Shown: positions 1 through 11,220 of the stretch, piece by piece
How positions within the stretch are numbered: the first letter of the stretch is position 1
Layout: each line of letters starts with the position of its first letter
Source of the DNA: Papilionanthe hookeriana x Papilionanthe teres
Taxonomy: Eukaryota > Streptophyta > Magnoliopsida > Asparagales > Orchidaceae
Direction: 5' to 3'
Assembly: GCA_022702705.1 (NCBI GenBank)
Contig: CM040425.1
Location: 3,348,001-3,412,000, forward strand
Length of the DNA: 64,000 nt
Position numbers and translations under genes: made by a program
Notes under the pieces: generated by a model
Told to the model about the DNA's origin: nothing
The model's database searches: none
The model's input: the letters and a program-made list of their open reading frames with translations, nothing else

Positions 1-205
1 CGCACTTCCTCAGAACTGCTAGTCCTTGCCAGCCGCCCCAGCCGCCAGAACAGGCACGCCCGAGTGCCCCCCATGGGCTTAAAAATCAAAATTGGAGCTT
101 GGCAGTGAGCAATCCCCTCACCAGCCACCTGGCCTGCTCAGCCCTCACCCTAAGCGGCCTAGGGAACTCATTGTCAGGCCCTGAGCTCCCCTCTCCGGCC
201 ATGGC

Positions 206-212
206 TATAAAA
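206..212 (+). promoter_or_regulatory. LTR TATA box of element A
   Basis: TATAAAA in the context catggctataaaatcccc. The same context occurs at 55249-55255 in the 3' LTR, and a TATTTAAA version is at the equivalent place in the LTR of B. If used, transcription starts near 240, leaving some 4.8 kb of LTR as R plus U5. Confidence 0.55.
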
Positions 213-1029
213 TCCCCCCTCTTGGCCAAGCAAAAGGTGCTGAACTTTTCCTCACAAAACTCCCTCAAATTGCTCCAAGACCTCTTCCCAGCCAAGAGAA
301 GAAGATCCCCACTGTCCTCCTGCCTTGAATCCTACCAGCCGAGCCTAATTTCCCAGCTGAAATTCATGCTAGAAACCGGACATCCACAGAAACTTCACCA
401 AAATCAAATTAACTGCACACACACCATCCCCACACCACGAGAAGAAGTTCCCCAGTGAAAGCCCCCTCACCAGGCCACCCAGTTGTTCTATCGACCAGAG
501 CTCTAAATTAGGTTTGGATGAACTTAGGTCTAGGCAATTCACCACGACCAGGGGCTCAATCCCCAGGCTTCTGGAACTGCAACGAATGTGCCGAGCATCT
601 CTAATCGAGGCCTCACCTCTCAGAGCAAAGGTATTGAAGTTTCCTTCCTTCCGAGCTTCCAGCGATTCTCCATTTCATTTGGCTTGATTTCAATGCATGT
701 TAGCCATATGGATATCTTTGTTTAGGCTAGCCGAGCATGTAGAAATAAACCACACTCGATTTGGTTGAGTATAGCTCAAGATCTTAAGGTTATAGTGTGG
801 ACGACTCTCGGGTTGAACCAGATGGGGACGATGACCAGCCACCGTTGGATGGCGCGTGTATCGAATGGACGACGGAGATCGAGCCGGACATAACCGCGGA
901 AGGAAAAGATCACGCTGACTCAGATGGCATGGCCGAATGGGGAGCCGACGCGTGTGACTTCGGAGCCGTCTATGTTGAGGTGGCGTCGCATCGGATAAGT
1001 AGGAAATTAGGGTATTTTTTATTTATTTA

Positions 1030-3260
1030 AATTCCTAAAACTTTGAAAATGCATATCTTTGCATAGAAAAATCCACAAATTAAAAGAAAAAAACCGTCTT
1101 GCTCAGTGAACAGAGGAGAATAATGTGGAAAAAGAATTGAGTTATTTTGTTGATTCTTTAACTTTTAACTAATTAAACACTGTTCTGAGTATTTTAATTC
1201 TCCATTAGCATGCATAATTTACCATGACATGAGGACATAGAGCTTTTGTAGCCTTTGATCTTGGGAACATTCCCTGAATTTTTCAAGGCTAGAAGCTATG
1301 TCTATGGGAAGTTGTCTATTTTCTAAGTTCAGAGTTATTTTCTTGAAAATTAATTACGAAAATTAGCATGTTGATTGTAAAAATCTAGAAAAATTAGGGG
1401 AAGTATCTCTGGACCAGTGAACCCTAGGAAAATTATGGCTTGATGTAATTCATTAAAAATGACCTTAATTTGGCTAAATACTAAAAACTGAAATTAAATT
1501 AATTTGGAATAACCACATATCAAAATGACATGAAATTAATTCTCCACTGATCTTAAGGGTCAGGGGAACCCCACATAAAAATTTCAAGTCAATTGGAAAT
1601 GATTTAACCCACTAAATAAATTATTCAAGTTACATGGCCATTTTTGAAATTAAAAAATCCATAAAACCCAAATTATAACTCAAAATATCACCAAATCAAT
1701 TTTGAGGGCTCTTTGAGATCAAAGGAGTCTAAGAAAATTAAAATTGGAATTTTCCTAAATTTTTCATTTTTAACCTACTTTTGGTATTTTAATAATTAAA
1801 AAATTATAAAAATCATAAAAATATTAAAATTCATGAAAATGTCATATTTGGTCACCTAATCACTTAAGAACCAACCAAATATTTTTCCCAAGTCTTTAAC
1901 TAAAAGATATTGAATTTTAAAGGCTTAGGGTAATTTTTAATTTTTAAAAATGAATTTTTCAACCCTTTCACTAAAATAATTCTAAAAATTCAAAGAAAAA
2001 TAAAAAAATATAAAATTTATTTCTCTGAGTTTTATGACCTCAGAGAGATTTAAGAAAAATATAAAACCTATTTTTTTACTTTAATTTTATGTTATAATTA
2101 ATTACTACTCCAAAATTTAAAATAATTATAATAAATAAAATAAAATTCAAAAAATCACCAAAATTAGTCTAAGTGGTTCTCTAGCTAGTAGAAACCTCTC
2201 ATAATTTTTCTAAGGATAGAAACTTTATCTTGGTCATGTTGTTGAATTTTCATTGAAAATCCCTATTTTTCACTAAAATAATTATATAAATTAAATTAAA
2301 AATGGAAAAATCACATTTTCTCTTCTAATGTCTTAATTAACATGTGAATGAGGCGACATAAAAGTTTCATGTCCATTTGAGTTTGATTTAATGAATTATG
2401 AGAGTAATAAGCTTTAGAGGGCATAAAGGTAATTAAGCGAATTTAACCTTAATTAATATTTAAGCTTAACCAAAGTGAAGGGTGAAACACTGGATCTTAT
2501 TTTTCCTTTTGGATGATTGAAACTAAGGGAGTTAAGGGGTAGAAACCCATTAATCACCTTTAACATTAAAAAAAAGAGAAATTTTAATAATTAAATCATT
2601 TAAACTTTGGAAGATTAATAAAGGTATGGGTTATTAAGGTTTAGGGATGTGATATAAGAAGATTCTAATTATTTGAATTGAACCCCTAATCAATGGATTG
2701 ATTCAACATTATCTAATCCTTAATTAATGGAATTGTAAAAATGATGTTTGAAACTAATAACTAAAAAGGAGGATTAATCTTGAAATCTTATAATTAAATT
2801 AAAAGCTTAAAGTATTTAAGTTAATGTTAAATGATTTAAAATCAAATTAAAACAACATAAAATATTAAAACTAATTTAAAATCACTTAAAACTAAAATTA
2901 AAATAAAATTGAAATATTAAGGTTAATTTAAAACAATTCATAATCAAAACATTAAAATTAAACCAATTAAAATTAATCTAAAATATTATGATTAAGTTAA
3001 AACAAACTTAAATCATTAAAACTTAACTGAATCAAATAATTCAAAACACCTTCCTAACCTATGTGATTTAAAATATTTGAAAATCAATCTGAAAAATGTA
3101 TAACTAAATTGAATCACTTTTAAATCATCACTTCAACTTCAATTAAGAATGGTTAAGTCTTTTAATAAACTAATTTGCCCCTAAAGGCTTTCACCTTTAT
3201 AATTCTTAAATGAAGTATCAAATGAAATGTCACTTTACTCATAGGATAATCAAACATCGT
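1030..3260. repeat. AT-rich low-complexity LTR interior
   Basis: About 2.2 kb dominated by short A/T words such as aattaaaa. No open frame of note is present. The same stretch recurs at 56050-58270 and, reversed, around 10600-12960, so it is a constant part of the LTR and not a local expansion. Confidence 0.7.
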
Positions 3261-5067
3261 AGTTCACTGAGCAAGAGTCAAAACCTAATTAATCCCTGGA
3301 TGATCAATTCATCCACATAATGAAATTCACTTGGACTCAAAATAATTCCAGAAGCGTTGAAAAGATGTTCAGGACTCATCCTAAGCACTTTCTCAACCTA
3401 ATGAGAGGTTTTAGAAGAACAACTGAACTTCATTGTTTTTTGATGAAGAAAATCATCCTCAAACACACCTTAGGAATTGACTAGTGATAGGAGTAGGATC
3501 TGGTAGATAACCAGGACCTCCCCTTAGCTTTACCTAAGTATTTTCTTTTAAATATTTAAATGCCCTAACATGTGTTTCAAGTGCAGTTGGAAATGACAAG
3601 AAGTCCCGCCAGGTACGCTTTTATTTTATTGCAATTTATTTACCTACGCTGTACTTTCTTTTCTTACAAGCTTGCAAGTTAAACAACAATGCCACCCTGC
3701 ATGAAAACTGAAACCTTTAGGATAGCCGCAAAACTGAACCAAAACTAAATTAAAATCAAAACAAGATAAAATTCACCGCCACAACATTCAACATATAAAA
3801 CAACTCAAAATTTAAACACAAACAAAAAATAAAAACTACAATTACAACTAAATTAAATCTTCTCGTTGGATGATCAGGAATCTCTCGAATGATGTAACCC
3901 ACGTGTTGCTAACGGGATTTCTCATAGTCTAAATGAAAGTGTGGAACTCATTCAATTGAGTTTAGCAAATTCATTTGAACTAAGTAAATCCGATGAAAAT
4001 AGTGGTGCCGGGATGATGGAACCATGGGATCTTAATCGATTCTGCTTAATCAACTTTAAGATTTCCCTTAATAAAACTCAAGACATTGAAGTGAAAAATC
4101 AATCTCTAAACTATGACACTTCTCTCATCTATTGACTGTCACTTTCTTAAACTAAACCTTCTGCAACAACAAGGAGCTCGGAGCAAGCGCGGTGGACAGC
4201 ACGGTGGACTTCGTCAGCTCTCCTTTCTTTAGTAATTAAATAACTAAGCCATAGGATTTTCGAGATAGTTTGCCTAGTGCAACGTAAATCCTCAACTTCT
4301 TTTTAGGCCTTTGCATAATTATGTTATGAAATTTAAGCCCTAAACTCGTTTTAGGACTCCGAGGTAGTCGTTTGGTACGACATAAACTCTCACAACTTCA
4401 AGGCTATTTGTATGATTACATCATACGGATATAAGTCTTAATTAATTAAAATTGACAGGATTGCAACATTAAATAATATCTCTCTGAATCAAAGCCAAAC
4501 AATAGGATAGTTGAGAAGTCACTGAGGTTCTCCTCGAATCTGTGGCATCCCCTACCTTTCTTCCATTTTGATTCCCAAAATAAAATGTTCCAAATTTGAT
4601 CCATTCCCTATTGAAATTTCCAATATCATATCCTTTGAATGCCCAAACTTTGAAATTCTTGAAGGCAAAATCACTTATCTTTATCGAGAGTTTTCTTAAG
4701 TGATTCCCGTCACTTAGGATGTAATTAACTATAGGGGCTTGCCCTTATAGGAAATTTTAGAACCCAGCTTAATATAAACCTTATTTAATTCTTTGTATTA
4801 AATAGAGGAATTAGTCGGCAAATAAAATGTTTCGCAGACCAAACAGATGTCATAAATTTACTGGTTTAATTAATCAAGCTCCATTATTAAGCAATGTGTC
4901 TATTCCTCGTGATAAATGCATAGCTTATGAGGCGGTGCTCAATTATTTAAACTACTAATAATATGAGATCGGTTTGGTGTCGTATTTTCAAAATCAAATA
5001 ATATTTTTCAAACTATATATATATACTTAAATTTAAAAAATAAATATAAAATGCACCGACAACTTTC

Positions 5068-5085
5068 TGGCGACTCCGCTGGGGA
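5068..5085 (+). other. Primer-binding site (Tat/Ogre type)
   Basis: tggcgactccgctgggga, beginning with TGG to pair with a tRNA 3' CCA end, six bases after the LTR. Ogre/Tat elements are known to use a tRNA-Arg primer; I assign that tRNA from memory of the lineage and have not matched it. Confidence 0.8.
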
Positions 5086-5506
5086 TAAATTCTTCTCTCC
5101 ATTTGGATCAGATGGTTTTGCCTTCATAAATCGGTAGTAAGTCCATGCCCCTAGTGGACCGAACTACTATTCTTCCGTTGGCATACCTTGTTCATTTCCG
5201 TCTTGAACAGGTATAATCAACTTTTTTTCGATTCTGGAGCCACTACTTAAACACTTTTAAATAGAGAGGTTTTGGAATCCTCTTTTTCACCTCTCAAAGT
5301 GAGGTGAGACCCCCAATAGGTGTGGTTTAGATCGAACTGTCAAATCGAGATCCCTTCAGGGTTTTACCTTTCCTAAATTCAGGATAAGGGTCCCGCAGCT
5401 TTCTCTCTCTTATTGTGATTGATCCTACTCTTAATCAAATCTTTATCAACTTTCTATTTCATGAATTCCTCCATTAACTACAAATAAAATAAAAACATAA
5501 TCTGTA
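5086..5506 (+). other. Leader (5' UTR) of element A
   Basis: Untranslated stretch between the PBS and ORF1. It contains a small hairpin (cacctc/gaggtg around 5289-5306) followed at 5309-5326 by acccccaataggtgtggt. That motif recurs in opposite orientation in the 3' region of elements A and B. Confidence 0.6.
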
Positions 5507-6355
5507 ATGTTTTACAAAACAAACAAACAAAATCAAAATGAAATTAATGAAAAGTTGTTTGGACGTTGCCTTGAATTTTATTTGTTTCGTCCTAAAGATC
5601 GTTATGACGAGAAAGGGAGTAGATTAGCTTTGACACTCCAAATATTTTCTGTAGAAGATGTCTACGCCATTGGGATGGACTTTGCAGTCAACAGGAATGA
5701 ACTGCCCGATAATGTAGTCATCCATTTTGGACAATGGTTCAATGAAACGGACATTAAGTTCAGAGACGTTACTATTGTTTTACTGAAGTCCAAGGTACCA
5801 AAATCTGTAGAGCCTGTCGTTAAGTTCAACCTGAAGTCGGCTCAGGAGTTTCCTCCCCTGAAGAGGGACCCAACTGAAAGGAAGACTGTTACCCGTAAGA
5901 TATTGGCTGTCAAAGCTGATAGGACTGTTGTCGCTACGTCGGCTGGTCTGCTCATCACTGCACCTACCCCCTCCAAATGGAAAGGGAAGGAAGTCCAGAT
6001 GAGTGATGAGCCTGCTATCGTGGAGTGTGCGACTCTTGCTGCGATACCGCCCATCTTTGAGATTGGGTCTAGTTCGATGATTGTGCCCCTGACTAGATCT
6101 CAAAGGAGGAATAAGAACAGAAGAACGGCCAAGGTCAGGAAAACCAAGACCGCTAAAATTACCATTCCTGAAGAAATCCCGGAAGAGGAAGAAGAACTGC
6201 CAGAACATTCACCCATGTTGGAAGGAAATAGATTTTATCCGCTCTCTGCTGCCCCTGAGGAAGAAAGTGCTCAGAGGATCGTTGTCGCGTTACCCCGATC
6301 GGCATATTACAATGATCATAAAGGAAGAAAGGCAAGAAGTACGCCACTTACTTGA
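5507..6355 (+). CDS. ORF1 protein upstream of gag, unknown function
   Basis: An intact 282-codon frame, the longest unbroken plus-strand reading frame of element A. It begins at the first ATG after the leader. The N-terminal part, about residues 1-110, looks folded and mixed in character. It is followed by a linker, a strongly basic stretch near residues 195-217 rich in R and K, and an acidic run with EEEEE near residue 230. Ogre elements are known to carry an ORF1 of unknown function before gag, and position and size fit that. I recognise no enzyme motif. It could also be the N-terminus of a longer gag reading that is broken after 6355. Confidence 0.6.
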   Translation: MFYKTNKQNQNEINEKLFGRCLEFYLFRPKDRYDEKGSRLALTLQIFSVEDVYAIGMDFAVNRNELPDNVVIHFGQWFNETDIKFRDVTIVLLKSKVPKSVEPVVKFNLKSAQEFPPLKRDPTERKTVTRKILAVKADRTVVATSAGLLITAPTPSKWKGKEVQMSDEPAIVECATLAAIPPIFEIGSSSMIVPLTRSQRRNKNRRTAKVRKTKTAKITIPEEIPEEEEELPEHSPMLEGNRFYPLSAAPEEESAQRIVVALPRSAYYNDHKGRKARSTPLT

Positions 6356-6887
6356 TTACGGACGATAGTTGAGAAGTCGGCAAGAAAGAATAATTGTTCT
6401 GTGCCCGAGATCTTGAGAAGGATGGGGAGAATATCTGCTAAGGCACGTCTAGGACCGAGGGTACTTCCCCTACCGTTCAAAAGGATCTTCCGTCGAAGAA
6501 GAGGAAACTGAGTAGCAAGAAGTTACCTGCCGTGGTATCTAGCCCACATCTTAGTAGGCACACCACCTTTCAACCTACCGCTGATAAGCCATCCGGTTCT
6601 AGGCACCTAATTCCAAAAAGGATGGTGTGGTGACCTAAAGTCGCGGAGCCAATACCTGCAGAATATCCAGAAATGAGAAGTTCTGATGTTGAGTCCAGAG
6701 CTACAAGGAGTACTGCCGTCTCAGAGACAACTCCAGAAAACAAGATTCACCGAATATAGTCTACCAGTTGTACGACCGTTAGAGGAAAGTCACTCGAAGT
6801 TACTTTGAAAATATAAGATCAGACACTCAGCAGTTGGCTAAAGAGAGGAAAGAGAGATCAGAGAATTAAGAAGACTTCTCAGGGTAC
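6356..6887 (+). other. Broken spacer between ORF1 and gag
   Basis: No long frame. Short coding-like remnants rich in K and E appear in shifting frames near 6750-6870 and run into the gag coiled-coil start. This suggests the gag N-terminus once began upstream of 6888. Confidence 0.45.
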
Positions 6888-9119
6888 ATGGACGAGAATT
6901 TTGTCGAGATCAACGTGATCGAGACCCGAGTGTCTTCAGCTCTATTGGGAGCTCCAGCAACTGCAGAAGGAGATGACCTAGAAGTAATGAGGCTACGTAT
7001 TTGGGAAAAAGATGATACAATTTACCGGATGGAAGAGAAAATGGAGGAGATGGCGGCTGCTCTAGCCACGCTTCAGAGTCAGCCTCAGCCCCTAAAGGAA
7101 ACACCTCCGGAGGTCATTCACATTGCAGATAGAGGAAAGGAAATCACATCCGTCAATGGAGACGAGCAGCCAAAGAAGGATTCCACTCAAAGTCTAATAC
7201 CAGAAAAGGAAATTAAGAATATGTTAAAACAGCAGGTGCGAAAAGCTTTAGCCCAATCTAAACGCAGAGCATTGATTCTGAAGGGTAGACCATACCCCAA
7301 AGAATTTGATGTCATGCAATACCCTAAGGGCTTCGTACCACCTCTGTTCAAGACTTTTGATGGTATTTGAAACCCCTGATAGCATGTTCCACACTTCCGC
7401 CCAAGTTGCTGCAACGCGGGAGGTAGCGACACTTTGTTGTTCCGCCAGTTTGTCAGCAACCTTTTAGGAGTTACCTTTGACTGGTATGCGGAGCTGCCCA
7501 ACGGCTCAGTCAAAACATTCGCAGAATTAGAAAACTTATTTGTGAAACGGTTCGCTGGAGCTCAACACCACATCACGATCGGTGATCTTGTGGTCCAGTA
7601 ACAGAAACATAACGAAACCTTGGTGGACTATATTTTGTGATGGAGGAATTTAAGCATGAAATGCGAGCCGCAACTCTACGAACAGCATGCCATTGGAATT
7701 CTGATAAAGAGTAATCACGGCCCGGTAGCATTTCTCCTTAAGGGATTTACAATTATGACATTTGATAAATTGCTTAGCAAGGCCGCAAGTCTACAGGAGG
7801 AAGCGAAACAACTCAGCTTCATCGATAAGATCGATAAGTAGAAGCCAGTCAGAGCCTTCGAAAAGAAGTCCGGGACTGTCGCAGCGGTAGACAAAGGCAA
7901 GCAGCCGATTCAGATATGAACAGAATGACCTCAGAAAAGTTATCAACAACCTCCGCCAAGTTATCAACCGCCTCAGCAGAATTATCAACAGTCACAACAG
8001 TATGGCCAGCAGTCATCTCAACAGTATAACGAACAACCGGTTCAGTAGAAGCGTACCCTGATAGAACTTCTGAATAAAGAATACCCCTTTAAGAATGAAG
8101 CAGTTGGCAAGATGCTTCGCAGTCTGATCAAGAAGGACGAATTCCAGTTGCCAGAGCCCAGGAAGCCAGAAGATGTGGACAAGAAAGATCACGCGATGTA
8201 CTGCCCTTAGCACCGGATTATCGGACACAAGATAGAAGATTGCTTCACTTTCAAGAACTGGCTCCAGAATAACCTTCGAAGAGGGAACATAACGATCCCG
8301 AAAGAATACATGAAGGAGCCCCAGAAAGGAGGTATCGTTAATGTTATTTTGGCAGATCCTATTGCTCCGATAGACCCGTACACAACCGATGATGGATGGA
8401 GTACTGTTTGGATGAAGTCTTAGAAGAAATTATTGGACCACATTCAAACCGCTTCGGTGTGTGCTTCAACTCAGAGTTCGAAATCTGCCAAGTCGGCACT
8501 ATCAATTGTAATAGAGGATCGCCCCACGAGGTGGAGAATATCGCAGAAGAGGAGGAGACCGAGGCTCCGAAGAGTAGAAATCCCTCGAACCTCTAAATCT
8601 GTATGATTATTTTCTCACCCCGGCGGGATCTTATAATGATAAGAGTTATGGTGTTGGCTACGTTTTGACTGTTTCTAATGATTACGTAACTAACGACAAC
8701 CAACCTAATCAGAATATTGATTTCGATCCTAAAAAGAATTCTCAAATCATACAAAACCTCGACGATAGCGTTAAAGAAGAAGATGCCAACAAAAGCAATC
8801 GCGATGTCCTGGGAAATGATGAACTCATTTGCAAATTCCAAGGATCTCCTATCACAATTGAGCTAGAATTCTCAGATCTTGAAGTGATTCAGAAGAATCT
8901 GCTGCTCCAATTAAGAAAGAGGAAGCGCCAACTAATTTAGTACCAGACTTAGAAGAGATAACAAAAGTCAACTTGAGAAGTGGAAAGGTCTTGCCCCCGA
9001 GAATGGGTCCGAAAGATAAAGGAAAGCAGGTGGTTATTCAAGAAGAGCCAACCCCAGCAGAAGAATTGCCCATTCGGGAAGAAGTCGAGGGACTAAGTAA
9101 TAAAGTGGAATATAACGTG
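6888..9119 (+). pseudogene. gag: gag of element A, cut off by element B
   Basis: The structural polyprotein that would package element RNA. Order: an N-terminal coiled-coil with KEITSVNGDE-like linker; a basic segment leading to the conserved motif RPYPKEFDVMQYPKGF near 7287-7335; a retrotransposon gag domain near 7435-7580 (LLGVTFDWYAELPNG, then FVKRFAG); a Q/P/Y-rich stretch near 7920-8045; and a degraded zinc-knuckle-like C..H..GH...DC near 8205-8245. The C-terminal region near 8610-8940 (GSYNDKSYGVGYVLTVSNDY) is shared with element B. At least five stops and several frame changes are present. The reading LRSGKVLPP...VEYNV continues to about 9119, where the LTR of B interrupts it. Confidence 0.8.
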
Positions 9120-9156
9120 TTGTCGGCATATTTTTAGGTTATGTGTGTTTTGAAAA

Positions 9157-9171
9157 GGGGGTCGCCTACAG
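9157..9171 (-). other. Fossil primer-binding site inside the LTR end of B
   Basis: On the minus strand gccgacaatttctgtaggcgaccccc follows the same layout as the LTR-PBS junction of A (gacaactttctggcgactccg), but the LTR carries on some 36-50 bases to a second gccgaca end at 9121. The LTR end therefore appears to have been extended past an old PBS. Confidence 0.5.
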
Positions 9172-10916
9172 AAATTGTCGGCGAACTTTAAATTTTAAAT
9201 TTAATTTAAATATATTTATAATTTAGAAGGTAGCATTTGATTTTGAATTAGGTTGATTTTAGGTAGCATTTGATTTTGAAATCAAACGTGTTGTCGGCTT
9301 CAATTTGGGAGTTTATTTAATGTTGCAATCCTGCCAATTTTATTTATTTAGGTCTTATATTTGTATGACATAATCACACAAATAGCCTCAAAGATGTGAG
9401 GGTTTATGTCGTATCAAACGACTACCTCGGAGTCCTAAGACCAGTTAGGGCTTAATTTGCATGACATGATCATGCAAATGCCTAACAAAGAGTTGAGGTT
9501 TTATGTTGCACTAGGGAAACTACCTCGAAATCCTATGGCTTTGTTATTCAATTCTAAGAAAGGTTTTGTTGAAGTAGATTCTAGTTTTGCTGACGACGAT
9601 GGCCGTGCTGCCCACTATGCTCCAAGCTCCTTGTTGTTGCAGAGGTTTAGTTTTAGAAAGTGAAAATCAGGAGATGAGATAAGTGTTTTGGTTTAGAAAA
9701 GTTTTAAAGTCCAAATGTCTTTAGTGTTTTATTAGGGGAATCTTAAAGTTAATTTTAATAACACCGGTTAAGATCCCACGGTTCCATCATTCCGGCACAG
9801 TTATTTTTATCGGATTCACTTAGTCCAGATGAATTTGCTAAACTCAACTGAATGAGTTCCACACTTTCATTTAGACAGTGGGAAATCCCGTTAGCAACAC
9901 GTAGGTTACATCATCCGAGGTATTCCCGATCATCCAACAAGAGGTTTTAATTTAGTTATAGTTATAGTTTTGTGTTCTGTTTGTGATTAAATTTTGATTT
10001 GTTTTATATTTTGGAATGTTGTGGCGGTGAATTTTATCTTGCAATGACTTTTAATTTAGTTTTGGTTTCAGTTCAGGGACTATCCTAAAGGTTTTGGTTT
10101 TCATGCAACAGTCTTATTTATCATACAAGAAAAGTAAAGTAGAGTGCAAGTAAGTAAATTGCAATAAAGTAAATTGCAATAAAATAAAAGCGTATCCGGA
10201 GGGTCTTCCCGTCATCCCAAGCTGCACTTAAAACACATGTTAAGGCATTTAAATATTTCAACAGATACCTAGGTAAAGCTAAGGGAAGGGTTTTGGTTGT
10301 CTACCAAATTCCTAATCCTATAACTAGTCATCTTCTATGACGTCTAGGTTCTTAGTTTGGTTTAAGGATGATTTTCTTCATCAAAGAAAAATTAAATTCA
10401 ATTGTTCGTCTAAAACATCCCGTCATATTGAGGAAGTGCTTAGGACAATTCCTAAACATCTTTTCAATACTTCTGGGATTATTTTGAATCCAAGTAAATT
10501 TAGTTGCACAGGTGAATTAATCATCCAGGAGTTTAGTCAAACTTTGTCTCTTGTTCAGTGAACTTGGGTATTTGATTTCTTGATGAATGAAGTGACATCT
10601 CATTTAATACTCTATTCAAGAGTTATAATAATTAAAGCCTTTAGAGGCAAGTTGGTTTATTGAGAATTTTAATCATCCTTAATTTGAAGTTTGAGTTAAT
10701 GATTTAAAGTGATTTAATTTAATTATGGGGTTTTAATTAATAATTTTATGTTTAGAATAATGTTCAAATTATTTTTAGATTCAATTTAAATCTTTACACT
10801 TTCAATTATCTTAGGATGTTTATATTTTAAATTTACTTAGATAGAAGAGGTGTCGAAATTATTGATATGTTTTGATTTAACTCTTAATGATTTCATCTGG
10901 GTTTGTTATTAAGTGA

Positions 10917-11220
10917 TTTTAATTTAATTTAATTTAATTTAATTTGATTTAATTTAATTTAATTTTTAATTTAATTTTTAATTTAATTTTTAATTTAATT
11001 TAAATTTAATTTTAATTTAATTTAATTTAACTTTTAATTTAATTTTAATTTAATTTTAATTTTAGTTTAATTTAATTTAATTTCAATTTAATTTAATTTT
11101 AATTTAGTTTAATTTTAGTTTCAATATTTTATAATAAATTTAATTTAATTGTTAAGGTATTAATTTAATTTAATTTAAACTTTGACTTGACTTAATTTAA
11201 TTTAATTTAATTTAACTCCA
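10917..11220. repeat. (aattt)n-type microsatellite in the LTR of B
   Basis: Near-continuous aatttaattt words with interruptions over about 300 bases. The matching place in the LTRs of A has the same words but far less regularly, so it expanded in this copy. Confidence 0.8.

Larger units (their letters stand above)
1..5061 (+). repeat. 5' LTR of element A (start outside window)
   Basis: The right edge is set by the terminal CA of ...caccgaca at 5061, six bases before the primer-binding site. Positions 1-4187 match 55045-59198 directly, and the whole LTR matches 9121-13900 in reverse. The left end is not seen, so the LTR exceeds 5 kb, a size known for Ogre elements. It holds a GC-richer start with a TATA box, a GC-rich patch near 790-1000 and a very AT-rich middle. 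Open frames here (for example 99-458 and 797-1030) show no protein similarity and are judged non-coding. Confidence 0.85.

Noticed and set aside
99..458. 119-codon open frame at the LTR start of A
   Set aside because: It overlaps the TATA box, is broken at the matching place in the 3' LTR, and shows no protein features.
797..1030. 77-codon frame, acidic, in a GC-rich patch
   Set aside because: The matching LTR copies read different or shifted frames; it is LTR DNA rather than a gene.
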